Source of the DNA: Pantoea deleyi
Lineage (GTDB): Bacteria; Pseudomonadota; Gammaproteobacteria; Enterobacterales; Enterobacteriaceae
Reading direction: 5' to 3'
Length of the DNA stretch: 64,000 nucleotides
NCBI RefSeq assembly: GCF_022647325.1
Contig: NZ_CP071407.1
Location: 1-64,000 of the forward strand
Part shown: piece by piece, positions 1 through 8,927 of the stretch
Layout: each line of letters opens with the position of its first letter
How positions within the stretch are numbered: the first letter of the stretch is position 1
Translations under genes and position numbers: made by a program
The notes under the pieces: model-generated
What the model was told of the DNA's origin: nothing
What the model saw: the letters and a program-made list of their open reading frames with translations, nothing else
The model's database searches: none

Positions 1-930
1 ATGGCAGATAAAGACAACGAAAACAAAGCGTTACTAGAACCTTTTCTGTCAGTGACCAAAAACAGTGGTGAAGTTATCCAGCTTCATCCTAACAAGAATA
101 ATACCGTTCAGCCGGTGGCCTTAATGCGTCTGGGACTGTTCGTGCCAACGCTGAAATCGACGGCACGCGGTAAATCCGGTGCGATGGCCTCGACGGATGC
201 CACCAAAGAGCTGAAGAACCTGACGCTGGTAAAAGCCGAGGGCTACGAAAAGATTACCATCACCGGCGCGCGGCTGGATATGGATAACGATTTCAAAACC
301 TGGGCGGGCATCATTCAGTCTTTCTCGCGCTATCCCACCAAAGGCGACACGGTGACGCTGCCGTTTATCGACTTTGTGAAGATGTGTGGTATTCCCTCTG
401 CTAACTCTTCCGCAGCGCTGCGTAAGCGTCTGGATGCCTCTCTGCGCCGGATTGCGACCAATACCCTCTCCTTTGAAGGCAATGGCAAGGCGTATCATAC
501 CCACCTCGTGCAGTCTGCTTATTACGATCGTGAAAAAGATATCGTGCGTATTCAGGCCGATCCCAAGCTGTTTGAGCTCTACAATTTCGATCACAAGGTG
601 CTGCTTCAGCTTCGCGCGATATCCCGTCTTAAGCGCAAAGAGTCTGCACAGGCGCTCTACACCTTCCTGGAGAGCCTGCCGACCAACCCTGCACCCATCT
701 CGCTGGCCCGTCTGCGGATGCGCCTGAATCTCGGCTCCAAGACCACGACGCAGAACCATGTGGTGCGCCGCGCCATGGAGCAGCTTAAAGAGATTGGCTA
801 TCTGGATTACTCGGAAGTAAAGCGCGGGCGTTCTGTCTTCTTCATCATCCACAGCCGGACGCCTAAGCTCGATGGCATCGGGAATCTGGAAAGCATTGAG
901 TCGCTGGATGACATTGAGTTTGATGACTGA
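1..930 (+). CDS. repA: RepFIB-type plasmid replication initiator RepA
   Basis: Initiator of plasmid replication, 309 aa, Rep_3 family: two winged-helix domains that bind iterons and open the origin. The N-terminal 40 residues are polar; the first winged-helix domain spans roughly residues 40-175 and the second 180-290, where a run rich in Lys/Arg (around [14 protein letters not shown]) and the helix-turn-helix near residues 232-275 should contact DNA. Length fits RepFIB initiators. Numbering begins exactly at its ATG, as when a circular plasmid is linearised at repA. Arrays of the 15-bp repeat ACTGATTACAGTGAA lie directly downstream (inverted, 940-1066, and direct, 1188-2294), which supports the role. 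Family assignment is by recall; the iterons are seen directly. Confidence 0.95.
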   Translation: MADKDNENKALLEPFLSVTKNSGEVIQLHPNKNNTVQPVALMRLGLFVPTLKSTARGKSGAMASTDATKELKNLTLVKAEGYEKITITGARLDMDNDFKTWAGIIQSFSRYPTKGDTVTLPFIDFVKMCGIPSANSSAALRKRLDASLRRIATNTLSFEGNGKAYHTHLVQSAYYDREKDIVRIQADPKLFELYNFDHKVLLQLRAISRLKRKESAQALYTFLESLPTNPAPISLARLRMRLNLGSKTTTQNHVVRRAMEQLKEIGYLDYSEVKRGRSVFFIIHSRTPKLDGIGNLESIESLDDIEFDD

Positions 931-939
931 CTCCGCACA

Positions 940-1066
940 TTCACTGTAATCAGTCAGACCCGTGGCAGTGTCACGTTCGCTACCACCGCTGCAGTGGGAT
1001 CGGCGTCTTATCATTCACTGTAATCAGCTACATTCACTGTAATCAGCACCGTTCACTGTAATCAGT
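940..1066 (-). repeat. Iterons in inverted orientation downstream of repA
   Basis: Four copies of TTCACTGTAATCAGY, the reverse complement of the main iteron, at 940-954, 1014-1028, 1033-1047 and 1052-1066. The last three are spaced 19 bp centre to centre, so they lie nearly on the same helix side. They are probably RepA binding sites for copy-number control or handcuffing with the direct array. The role is inferred; the repeats are exact in the sequence. Confidence 0.9.
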
Positions 1067-1187
1067 ACGCAACGGCTCACGGGCAGTCCAGCCTTCAATC
1101 CCCTTTTCTTTGCCTGCGGTGGCATAAGCCTTTAAAGGTAAGTGTGTGCTTACATACATTCTCTGTCTGGCAGGTGACAACGCCACT

Positions 1188-2294
1188 GCTGATTACAGTG
1201 AATGCCCGCACGCTCGCTGAGAGCGAGGGCTTACTGATTACAGTGAACGTTACTGAATACAGTGAAGGGTGGCGGCCCGCCCTGCCGTTCAGGCTGGCAA
1301 CACAGGCTCAGCCTGCATAAAGGCCTGCTCATTATGATCTGCGGCGTGACACTGTTACTGATTACAGTGAATCATCGCGGACAGATCACCTCCCTTAACT
1401 CGTCCTGTGCAGGCTTACTGATTACAGTGAACGTCAGCTGCTGGTGTGATTCTGTGTGCCCGACAGATGCCTGACCGGGAACCGCTGCTGATTGCAGTGA
1501 ATGCTTACTGATTACAGTGAATGCTGGCGAGCGGAGGAGTGAACGCGTCGTCCTGTTTACTGATTACAGTGAATACCAGATCTAAAGCCCGCAGCGTAAA
1601 GCCTGTTTACCGCCATACAGCCAGAACAGCGTCTCGTTTAGCCCTTCCCGTTCATTCTGGTTGGTTAATGGCAGCATCTGCACGCACCCCTTCGTGCCAT
1701 CAGGCTGCGCGGTTATCACCTTATGCTCGCAGCGACGCTCGCCGACCTCTTCAGCCACCTGCCTCACTGCTGATTACAGTGAATGTTTGCGGGCTGGCTC
1801 TGTTTTTCTTCTGACTATAGTCAACGTTTCGCTGCTTGGCGGTTACTGATTACAGTGAATATAGGGTGGTGGATTGTTTTGTGATAAAGGTCACAGTTAA
1901 TTTTGAATAATTTCTGTTCTTCACCGCCGGTTTTTTGATCATCCAGAGGATATTGCGCAACGCTTTACTGATTACAGTGAACGTCGGGCAGACACATCGC
2001 TGCCGGGCATGACGGAAGCAGTGCTGATTACAGTGAACGTCAGGCAGACGATCCCAGGCAGCGGACTACTGATTACAGTGAATGTCTGAAGCGATACGTC
2101 CGCCCTCTTCCGCAGACAGGCAGGGCAAACAGGGTGACCCGCCCTTTCAGGGCGTCAGGCGACGATTACTGATTACAGTGAACGTTTACTGCTTTCTGAA
2201 CGCTTTTTACTCATCTGCCCGTCCGGTGCCTCCTGCATCCGTCAATAAGCCTTCCATAACTGATTACAGTGAACGTTCTGCTGATTACAGTGAA
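1188..2294 (+). repeat. Direct iteron array, probable replication origin
   Basis: About 17 direct copies of RCTGATTACAGTGAA begin at 1188, 1233, 1252 (degenerate), 1357, 1417, 1487 (one mismatch), 1507, 1559, 1769, 1810 (degenerate), 1845, 1967, 2023, 2068, 2168, 2259 and 2280. Spacing is irregular, from 20 to about 200 bp. A TA-rich stretch at about 1865-1925 sits inside the array and could be the unwinding region. No credible gene lies between repA and parA; short open frames here simply read through repeats. This is most likely oriV plus incompatibility control. Confidence 0.88.
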
Positions 2295-2416
2295 TCTTTT
2301 CAGGCCGGAAGCGCGGTCATTCTGGCAGGACAGTTACAATAATGTGATGTAGCTCACCAGAACCCGTGCAGTTGCATACAATCGCAGATTACGTTGAGAA
2401 GATAATTTATTGCCTC

Positions 2417-2450
2417 ATGTGCAGGATTTATGTATAAAGTCGTAAATCCT
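2417..2450 (+). promoter_or_regulatory. Probable parAB operator (inverted repeat)
   Basis: AGGATTTA at 2423-2430 and TAAATCCT at 2443-2450 form a perfect inverted repeat just upstream of the parA ribosome site; flanking ATGT/ACAT extends it imperfectly. P1-type ParA represses its own promoter from an inverted repeat in this position, so this is the likely parOP. The function is inferred from position and family. Confidence 0.65.
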
Positions 2451-2467
2451 ACATGTTTGGAGCAACG

Positions 2468-3667
2468 ATGGCTAACGATGACAAGCAGGTGATGAAGGTT
2501 GCGCAGCGTTCAGAACGCATGCTGCTGAGCCTCACCGAACAAATCCAGGCGCAGAAGCAGGAGTTGCACGAAAACACCTATTATCAGGTCTATGCCAAAG
2601 CGGCACTGGCGAAGTTGCCAAAACTGACCCGGGCCAGTGTGGATTATGCTGTCAACGAGATGGAAGAGAGCGGTTATCAGTTCGATAAACGTGCGGCGGG
2701 TTCTTCCGTTAAATATGCCATGTCGATTCAGAACATTATCGATATCTACCATCATCGTGGCGTGCCGAAGTACCGGGATCGTCACGATGAGGCCTACACC
2801 CTGTTTGTTGGCAACCTGAAGGGCGGGGTCTCTAAAACGGTCTCCACCGTTTCTCTGGCGCATGCGCTGCGCGCCCACCCTCACCTCTTATATGAAGATC
2901 TGCGGATTCTGGTCATCGACCTCGATCCACAATCCTCTGCAACGATGTTTCTGAATCATGAGCGCTCCGTCGGGCTGGTGGAAGCGACCGCCGCGCAGGC
3001 GATGCTGCAGAACGTGTCGCGTGATGAGCTGATCAGCGAATTTATTGTGCCGTCGATCATTCCGGGAGTCGATGTGCTGCCGGCGTCGATCGATGACGCC
3101 TTTATCGCCTCACGCTGGGACGAGCTGTGCGCGGAACACCTGCCCGAACAAAATGTGCATGCCGTGCTGTATGACAACGTCATTGCCAAACTGAAGAAAG
3201 ATTATGACTTTATCTTTATCGACAGCGGGCCGCACCTGGATGCGTTTCTGAAAAATGCGATTGCGGCATCCGATCTGCTGATGACGCCTGTTCCTCCCGC
3301 TCAGGTTGATTTCCACTCGACGCTGAAATACCTGACGCGCCTGCCGGAGCTGATTGCGATTATTGAAGATTCCGGGGCAACCTGCCGTCTGCAGGGCAAC
3401 ATCGGCTTTATGTCCAAGCTTTCCAACAAAGCCGATCACAAACTTTGCCATAGTCTGGCAAAAGAGATTTTTGGGGGCGACATGCTCGATGCCGCCCTTC
3501 CCCGCCTCGATGGCTTCGAACGCTGCGGGGAATCATTTGATACGGTCATCTCCGCCAATCCGTCGACCTACGTCGGCAGCAGCGAAGCGCTGAAAAATGC
3601 GCGCTCAGCCGCTGAGGATTTTGCAAAAGCCGTGTTCGATCGTATCGAATTTATTCGCCTGAACTGA
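2468..3667 (+). CDS. parA: P1-type partition ATPase ParA
   Basis: Type Ia partition ATPase, 399 aa from ATG 2468. That start is preferred over ATG 2453 because TTTGGAGC lies 7 nt upstream, and it gives the length of P1 ParA (398 aa). An N-terminal DNA-binding region (about 1-110) carries out operator binding, followed by a deviant Walker A, KGGVSKT (about residues 117-123), a Walker A' motif ending DLDPQSSAT, and a Walker B region with FIFIDSGPHL. The whole chain matches remembered P1 ParA almost segment by segment, including GFMSKLSNKADHK and the C-terminus FDRIEFIR. It is co-transcribed with parB 7 nt downstream and probably autorepresses from the inverted repeat at 2423-2450. Confidence 0.95.
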   Translation: MANDDKQVMKVAQRSERMLLSLTEQIQAQKQELHENTYYQVYAKAALAKLPKLTRASVDYAVNEMEESGYQFDKRAAGSSVKYAMSIQNIIDIYHHRGVPKYRDRHDEAYTLFVGNLKGGVSKTVSTVSLAHALRAHPHLLYEDLRILVIDLDPQSSATMFLNHERSVGLVEATAAQAMLQNVSRDELISEFIVPSIIPGVDVLPASIDDAFIASRWDELCAEHLPEQNVHAVLYDNVIAKLKKDYDFIFIDSGPHLDAFLKNAIAASDLLMTPVPPAQVDFHSTLKYLTRLPELIAIIEDSGATCRLQGNIGFMSKLSNKADHKLCHSLAKEIFGGDMLDAALPRLDGFERCGESFDTVISANPSTYVGSSEALKNARSAAEDFAKAVFDRIEFIRLN

Positions 3668-3674
3668 GGTTTGT

Positions 3675-4646
3675 ATGAGCGCAAAGAGAATTACGATTGG
3701 CAGAACCTTCAGCCAGACTCCCCTGGAAAATGAGGCGCCTGACAGCCAGTATAATCAGACTTTCGTACTGGCCACGGGCAAGCGCGCCCTGTTTCGCTTT
3801 GAACGTATTGCCGCTGCTGAGGTTGAGAGTAAAACGTTTGTCACGATGGAAACCAACGGACGCGATCAGGCTGGCCTGACGCCCGATTCACTGCGTGACA
3901 TCATCCGCACGATCAAGCTGCAGCAGTTCTTCCCGGCCATTGGCGTGATGCGTGACGAGCGTATCGAGATCCTCGACGGCTCACGCCGCCGTGCGGCCGC
4001 GCTGCACTGCAAAACCGGCCTTGACGTGCTGGTCACGGATGCCGCCATTACTGCGGATGAAGCGCGCAGGCTGGCGCAGGATATTCAGACGGCGCGTGAA
4101 CATAATCTGCGTGAAGTGGGGATGCGCCTGCTGACGCTGAAAGATGGCGGCCTGTCGCAGAAAGAGATTGCTGAGAATCAGGGACTCTCCCAGGCGAAAG
4201 TTACCCGTGCCCTGCAGGCGGCCAGCGTGCCAGCCGACCTGATCACACTTTTTCCGAATCATGCCGAGCTGACTTATCCTGACTACAAGGCACTGTTACA
4301 GGCCACGGACAGGTTAAGCGAATCCGGACAAAGCATCGACACGTTAATCAATGCTATTTCGCGGGAAATTGATGTTGTCCGTGCCCGTGAAGGCCTGGCT
4401 GAGGATGAGCTGAAGAATCACATCCTGCGTCTGATCCGTCAGGGCAGCCAGACGCTGGTGAAGGAGCCGGAGAAAGATAAAACCCAGGCGACAACGCTCT
4501 GGTCGTTTGCGGACAAAGATCGCTTCGCCCGTAAAAAGGTGCGTGGCCGGATGTTCAGTTATGAGTTTAACCGTCAGTCGAAAGAGCTGCAGGAAGAGCT
4601 GGATAAAGTGATCGCAGAGACGCTGAAAAAGTATCTGAACCGGTAA
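3675..4646 (+). CDS. parB: P1-type centromere-binding protein ParB
   Basis: Centromere-binding protein, 323 aa, close in length to P1 ParB (333 aa). The order is: an N-terminal ParA-interacting segment, a ParB/sulfiredoxin-like region with LDGSRRRAA near residues 98-106, a helix-turn-helix at about 161-183 (QKEIAENQGLSQAKVTRALQ), and a C-terminal dimerisation domain, which in P1 also reads the short B boxes. Box A/box B motifs of the P1 kind lie downstream at 4727-4842 and again at 5141-5160 and 12556-12580, so a matching binding site is present. ATG 3675 follows TGAGGTTTGT. A hairpin terminator follows directly. Confidence 0.94.
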   Translation: MSAKRITIGRTFSQTPLENEAPDSQYNQTFVLATGKRALFRFERIAAAEVESKTFVTMETNGRDQAGLTPDSLRDIIRTIKLQQFFPAIGVMRDERIEILDGSRRRAAALHCKTGLDVLVTDAAITADEARRLAQDIQTAREHNLREVGMRLLTLKDGGLSQKEIAENQGLSQAKVTRALQAASVPADLITLFPNHAELTYPDYKALLQATDRLSESGQSIDTLINAISREIDVVRAREGLAEDELKNHILRLIRQGSQTLVKEPEKDKTQATTLWSFADKDRFARKKVRGRMFSYEFNRQSKELQEELDKVIAETLKKYLNR

Positions 4647-4662
4647 CGGTCCCTTCCAGAAG

Positions 4663-4691
4663 AAACCGGTGCGCTGGACCGGTTTTTTTTT
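4663..4691 (+). terminator. Rho-independent terminator after parB
   Basis: AAACCGGT (4663-4670), a 7-nt loop, ACCGGTTT (4678-4685), then an uninterrupted T run. It lies 17 nt after the parB stop and separates the parAB transcript from parS. Confidence 0.9.
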
Positions 4692-4726
4692 GCCTGCTCA
4701 TCACTGTTTCATCCGGGATGCAGCCA

Positions 4727-4842
4727 ATTTCAGGCTGAAATCGCCACGCTTTATCACGGTAGTTCAAGGTTAATTAATTGATATTATTATTCTTTTTTAA
4801 TTATTACCAGCCTGAAATCGCCAGGCTTTTGTGAAATTTCAG
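4727..4842. other. P1-like parS centromere
   Basis: The left arm has A-type boxes ATTTCAG (4727-4733) and CTGAAAT (4735-4741) running into B-box TCGCCA (4741-4746). The right arm has CTGAAAT (4812-4818) with TCGCCA (4818-4823), then GTGAAAT (4831-4837) and ATTTCAG (4836-4842). P1 parS has the same plan: heptamer A boxes of the ATTTCAA/C kind next to hexamer TCGCCA B boxes, in two arms around an IHF bend. The element is longer than P1 parS because the arms are about 65 bp apart. It sits right after parB, as in P1. Confidence 0.85.
4771..4783 (-). promoter_or_regulatory. IHF binding site inside parS
   Basis: TAATTAATTGATA matches the reverse complement of the IHF consensus WATCAANNNNTTR at every fixed position. 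It lies in the AT-rich stretch between the two parS arms, where P1 parS is bent by IHF. Confidence 0.75.
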
Positions 4843-5140
4843 GTGAGGTCAGATTCTGCTCCGTACCTTTGCGCAATTAATCACAGCCCATGATGAGTCT
4901 GCGCTAAGAGATTGGCTGGCAGGCAGCTGTGTCCTGAGCACAGGCTGGCTCATCACGATATTGCAAGAGAAGAATTTCCGGCACTGATTCATTTGTGACC
5001 AACCTTATTCCCCCCAGTGCCCTGAACACCTGACTGCCCCCGGATGCACACGCATCCCCCGATCAACCCGTTTACAGCGGAACCCTCCGCCAGCCTAAAT
5101 TCATCCTTAACCTTTTGTTTATATTGCATTTTACAGAGAA

Positions 5141-5160
5141 ATTTCAGGCTGAAATCGCCA
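5141..5160. other. Extra parS half-element
   Basis: ATTTCAG (5141-5147), CTGAAAT (5149-5155) and TCGCCA (5155-5160) repeat the left arm of the main parS exactly, 414 bp further on. It is probably an additional ParB site. The rest of 4843-5707 holds the DnaA-box repeat and stray iterons described separately, and no convincing gene. Confidence 0.7.
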
Positions 5161-5290
5161 GAAAAGCTGGCGGAAAGGTCCAGCCTGTTATCGGTCAGCC
5201 TGAAAAAGAACGTCGAAAAAGGGAGTGTGACAGGTTGACAGCTAACACCTGATTCCGGCACGAAAAAAGATACCCAGAAAATATCCCTCA

Positions 5291-5325
5291 GTTATCCACA
5301 GAAAAAGTGGATAACTTTTTCTGTG
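5291..5325. repeat. Nested inverted repeat with two opposed DnaA boxes
   Basis: GTTATCCAC (5291-5299) and GTGGATAAC (5307-5315) form a perfect inverted repeat with a 7-nt spacer. The first reads on as TTATCCACA, the DnaA-box consensus (5292-5300). A second perfect repeat overlaps it: CACAGAAAAAG (5297-5307) against CTTTTTCTGTG (5315-5325). This is likely a DnaA loading site that helps the RepA origin, though it lies 3 kb from the iterons. Confidence 0.65.
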
Positions 5326-5521
5326 CAGTAAAATTATTTTTTCATGGACAGTGAAAGACGTTCATGCTGACTGAACACAACAACGACTTCTGGGGTAAAA
5401 CTCTCTTCAGTGTTGACCCGCGCCGCGCTCATTCAGCGGCTGTGCAGCGTCACGGGATTAGCCTGAATCTCACAGGATGGTTGAAGCGCCTGCCAGACGC
5501 CTGCGATGGTCAGATAAGCGT

Positions 5522-5641
5522 GCTGTTTACAGTGAATCGGCACCGGCCGGTGCTTCTGGATCCTGCATCCGCCCGTCTGCCCCGTTTTCAGGGATTGTGG
5601 CGTGGCAAACAGAGAGAAAGGCGTGGCCCACTGCAATCAGT
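5522..5641. repeat. Stray iteron-like copies
   Basis: GCTGTTTACAGTGAA at 5522-5536 differs from the iteron by one base, and CCCACTGCAATCAGT at 5627-5641 is a degenerate inverted copy. They sit just past the DnaA-box repeat, so origin-type sequence may extend to this point. The open frame across 5364-5765 has no family features and is not called. Confidence 0.5.
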
Positions 5642-5707
5642 AAAACTGACGATATTCTGTGAAGCAGCCAGGCGGAAAACCGGGCCGGTGGCCCGGTTAA
5701 GTTCCCT

Positions 5708-6718
5708 TCAGCCTTCCAGCCAGGCGGTGATCTGCTTCACCACCGCCTCGGTTGAGAGGCCATAGCGGTCATGCAGCGTGGGTAACGCGCCAGCAGCCAG
5801 GAAGGCATCCGGCAGCGCAATCTGTCTGAAGCGTGGCGTCACGCCCTGCCGCATTAACAGCCCTGCGATCGCTTCGCCCAGCCCGCCGGTGACTGAATGG
5901 TTCTCAGCAGTGATCACCAGCTGATTGTGGTGCAGCGCCTCCCCGGCTTCACGCAGGATCGTCTCTTCATCCAGCGGCTTGATCACGGGCGAATGTACGA
6001 CGCCAACCTCAATGCCCCGGCTCTCCAGCACCTCAGCCGCCTCCAGGGCGCGCATGGTCATCAGGCCACTGCTGATGATGACGGCATGTTTACCGCTGCG
6101 CAGACGCTGAGCTTTTCCGTGCTGATAGCGGTACGCATACTTATCCAGCACCAGCGGCACCTTGCCGCGCAGCAGCCGCAGATACACCGGACCCCGATGG
6201 TCGGCAATAGCCGGAACGACCTGACTGATTTCAAGCGCATCGCAGGGATCGATGATGGTCAGGTTAGGCATTCCCCTGAAGATGGCGAGATCGTCGGTAG
6301 CCTGATGACTCGGCCCATAGCCGGTCGTCAGGCCGGGCAGCGCGCAGGCAATCCTGACATTCAGGTTCTCTTCGGCGATCGCCATGCAGATAAAGTCATA
6401 GGCGCGACGGGACGCAAATACGGCATAGGTGGTGACAAAGGGCATGAATCCTTCACGCGCCATGCCCGCCGCGGCGCTCATCAGTAACTGCTCCGCCATG
6501 CCCATCTGATAAAAGCGCGCAGGAAAGGCATCTGCAAACAGATGCAAATCGGTGTATTTGCTCAGATCCGCCGTCAGGCCGACTATATCAGGACGCTGCT
6601 GCGCCAGCGAAACCAGAGCATGACCAAAGGGGGCAGACACCGTCGGCTGGCCTTCTGCGGCGATAGACGCAATCATGGCCGAGGTGGTCAGCCGTTTTTT
6701 CTGTGGTTGTAGGTTCAT
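5708..6718 (-). CDS. Split transketolase, C-terminal subunit
   Basis: Half-transketolase of 336 aa with the Pyr (PP-binding partner) and C-terminal domains. It should pair with the N-terminal half encoded immediately upstream to form a TPP enzyme moving two-carbon ketol units. Typical features are a GMAEQ-type segment (YQMGMAEQLLMS, about residues 90-101) with the catalytic Glu that activates TPP, an aromatic FVTTYAVFASRRAYD segment, and a C-terminal domain with TAENHSVTGGLGEA. Only one base separates the N-subunit stop from this start, so the two are translationally coupled. The real substrate is unknown; neighbours are an MFS carrier, an SDR and a LysR, and no kinase is present. Confidence 0.88.
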   Translation of the reverse strand: MNLQPQKKRLTTSAMIASIAAEGQPTVSAPFGHALVSLAQQRPDIVGLTADLSKYTDLHLFADAFPARFYQMGMAEQLLMSAAAGMAREGFMPFVTTYAVFASRRAYDFICMAIAEENLNVRIACALPGLTTGYGPSHQATDDLAIFRGMPNLTIIDPCDALEISQVVPAIADHRGPVYLRLLRGKVPLVLDKYAYRYQHGKAQRLRSGKHAVIISSGLMTMRALEAAEVLESRGIEVGVVHSPVIKPLDEETILREAGEALHHNQLVITAENHSVTGGLGEAIAGLLMRQGVTPRFRQIALPDAFLAAGALPTLHDRYGLSTEAVVKQITAWLEG

Positions 6719-6719
6719 C

Positions 6720-7562
6720 TCAGACTCCCTGTTCCAGTGCGGTCAGTGCTTTGTCCCACTCATCGGCGTCGACGCGGATAAAGTGGGTCTTTTCACGGCT
6801 TTCCAGAAACGGTACGCCCTTGCCCATCCGGGTGTCGCAGATAATGACGCGCGGCTGCGGCCCCACCCGGTTACGTGCGGCGTCAAACGCGGCCTGCAGT
6901 GCAGGAATATCGTTGCCGTCGACCCGCTGAACAAACCAGCCAAACGCCTGCCAGCGCTCCACGATCGGCTCAAAAGCCAGAATCTCACTGCTGTGGCCGT
7001 CAGCCTGCTGATTATTGACATCGACGATGGCGATCAGGTTATCGAGCTGCCAGTGTGACGCGGACATCACGGCTTCCCAGGTTGAACCTTCATTCAGTTC
7101 GCCATCTGAAAGCAGGTTATAGACCCGGGCCGTTGAGCCTTTCTGCTTCAGCCCCAGACAGGCGCCTACGGCAATGCCCAGCCCGTGGCCCAGCGAGCCG
7201 CCGGTGATCTCCATACCGGGGGTGTAAGCCGCCATGCCCGACATCGGCAACCGGCTCTCATCGGTGCCGTAGGTTTCCCGCTCCTCTTCGGGAATGACGC
7301 CTGCTTCCAGCAGAGCGGCATAGAGCGCGATTGCGTAGTGGCCGATCGAGAGATAAAAGCGGTCACGCCCTTCCCATTCAGGTTCACCGGGCCGGTAGTT
7401 CAGGGCATGAAAATAGCTGACCGCGAGGAGGTCGGCTGCGCCTAATGCCTGCCCGATATAGCCCTGGCCCTGCACCTGCCCCATCAGTAAGGCATGGCGA
7501 CGGATGCGTGTGGCGCGTTGCTGTAAGGAGAGCGTGTCGGCTCTGTATTGAGGGTCTGTCAT
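6720..7562 (-). CDS. Split transketolase, N-terminal TPP-binding subunit
   Basis: TPP-binding half of a two-subunit transketolase, 280 aa. The PP domain shows GGSLGHGLGIAVG (about residues 122-134) and the TPP/Mg motif SDGELNEGSTWE, continuing to the Asn-containing IVDVNN about 30 residues on. It ends before the Pyr domain, which is supplied by the next gene. Conserved histidines of the active site (SIGHYAIA; GGSLGHG) are present. The gene follows the MFS carrier by 12 nt in a four-gene minus-strand operon (SDR, MFS, N subunit, C subunit). Split transketolases occur in apiose, sulfosugar and other unusual pentose or hexose routes; which applies here cannot be told from sequence. Confidence 0.88.
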   Translation of the reverse strand: MTDPQYRADTLSLQQRATRIRRHALLMGQVQGQGYIGQALGAADLLAVSYFHALNYRPGEPEWEGRDRFYLSIGHYAIALYAALLEAGVIPEEERETYGTDESRLPMSGMAAYTPGMEITGGSLGHGLGIAVGACLGLKQKGSTARVYNLLSDGELNEGSTWEAVMSASHWQLDNLIAIVDVNNQQADGHSSEILAFEPIVERWQAFGWFVQRVDGNDIPALQAAFDAARNRVGPQPRVIICDTRMGKGVPFLESREKTHFIRVDADEWDKALTALEQGV

Positions 7563-7574
7563 GTGGCCTCCTGA

Positions 7575-8873
7575 TTAACGATTAACATCCGCCGCCCGGA
7601 TGCGCAGCACGCAGAGCGCACCACCCAGCAGGACTGCAGCAATAAAGTACATGCCGGATGAGGGGGTGCCGGTTGCCGTGGTGATGGCACCGATCAGCCA
7701 CGGCGAGAAAAAGCCGGCGAGATTGGCAAAGCAGTTCACCGCGGCGATGCCCGCGGCCGCAGAGACGCCGCCCAGCAGATTGGTCGGCAGCATCCAGAAC
7801 AGTGATGAGGCGGAAAGGATGCCTGCCGCAGCGAGACAGAGGCAGAGCAGGGAGAAAGCGGTGCTGTGACTCAGCAGCGTCGCCAGCGTCAGACCCGTCA
7901 GACCGGCCACCATCGGCACGATGAGATGCCAGCGGCGTTCACGGCAGCGGTCACCGCTGCGTCCGGCGAGCAGCATCACGACGATGGCACAGAGGTAGGG
8001 CAGACTGGTCAGCAGACCGATATGCAGCGGCTCGCTCACGCCTGAGTTTCTCACCAGCGTCGGCAGCCAGAACGTCAGGGCATACTGACCCATCACGACA
8101 CAGAAGTAGATCAGCGCCAGCAGCCACAGACGACGGTCGGCGACAAATGCCCGCAACGTGCCGTGGCAGGCCTTCTGCTGATTATCCTCATCCAGGTCGG
8201 CACGCACCCGGCGCTTCTCGTCGTCGTCCAGCCACTCCGCCTGCTCGACCCGATCCCTGAGCACCAGCAGCACCACACAGCCCATCACGATGGTCGGTAT
8301 GGCTTCCAGCAAAAACATCCACTGCCAGCCCGCCCAGCCGTGGAAGCCGGCAAAGGTGGCCATGATCCAGCCGGAAAGAGGGCCGCCCAGCATCCCGGAA
8401 AGCGGAATGGCCACAAACCAGAGCACCGTCATACGTGCGCGACGGTGCGCGGGAAACCAGTAGGTGAGGTAGAGCAGCAGGCCGGGCGCCAGACCAGCTT
8501 CCGCCACGCCCAGCAGAAAACGCAGCAGGTAGAACTGCCAGGCGGTCTCCACAAAGGCGAAGAGCGCCGAGATGAGGCCCCAGCTAATCATGATGCGGGC
8601 AATCCAGCGGCGCGCGCCGACCCGGTGCAGGATCAGGTTGCTGGGTACCTCAAAGAAGAAGTAGCCGATAAAAAAGATGCCAGCACCCAGCCCGTAAACC
8701 GTTTCGCTCAGCGACAGATCGTCCATCATCTGCAGCTTCGCAAAACCCACATTGACGCGGTCAAGATAAGCACAGAGATAACAGAGCATCAGCCAGGGCA
8801 TCAGCCGCCAGGCAATTTTGCGATAGGTGATATCGCGCGCAGCCGCGGCTGCGCTCAGATTAAGCGTGGTCAT
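7575..8873 (-). CDS. MFS carrier, anion:cation symporter family
   Basis: Inner-membrane major-facilitator carrier, 432 aa from ATG 8873 (GGGAG 8 nt upstream; GTG 8882 is too close to that site). About 12 membrane segments are visible. The first loop carries YLDRVNVGFAK, the hallmark of the anion:cation symporter branch (glucarate, galactonate, 4-hydroxyphenylacetate and phthalate carriers), and the second half has the matching GRSGDRCRERRW loop. It probably imports an anionic sugar or aromatic acid for the SDR and split transketolase encoded around it. The gap before it (8874-8927) contains a GC-rich hairpin that may adjust expression within the operon. Confidence 0.85.
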   Translation of the reverse strand: MTTLNLSAAAAARDITYRKIAWRLMPWLMLCYLCAYLDRVNVGFAKLQMMDDLSLSETVYGLGAGIFFIGYFFFEVPSNLILHRVGARRWIARIMISWGLISALFAFVETAWQFYLLRFLLGVAEAGLAPGLLLYLTYWFPAHRRARMTVLWFVAIPLSGMLGGPLSGWIMATFAGFHGWAGWQWMFLLEAIPTIVMGCVVLLVLRDRVEQAEWLDDDEKRRVRADLDEDNQQKACHGTLRAFVADRRLWLLALIYFCVVMGQYALTFWLPTLVRNSGVSEPLHIGLLTSLPYLCAIVVMLLAGRSGDRCRERRWHLIVPMVAGLTGLTLATLLSHSTAFSLLCLCLAAAGILSASSLFWMLPTNLLGGVSAAAGIAAVNCFANLAGFFSPWLIGAITTATGTPSSGMYFIAAVLLGGALCVLRIRAADVNR

Positions 8874-8927
8874 GATGTTCACTCCCGAAGGGCGCCCGCC
8901 GGACGGGCGGGCAGGGAAGGGCGTTGC

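Noticed and set aside
1521..1849. Open frames across the iterons
   Set aside because: They merely read the repeated iteron as LLITVN/DYSE motifs and have no start sites or domains.
5364..5765. 133-aa frame after the DnaA-box repeat
   Set aside because: No ribosome site or family features; overlaps the transketolase gene end and includes stray iterons.
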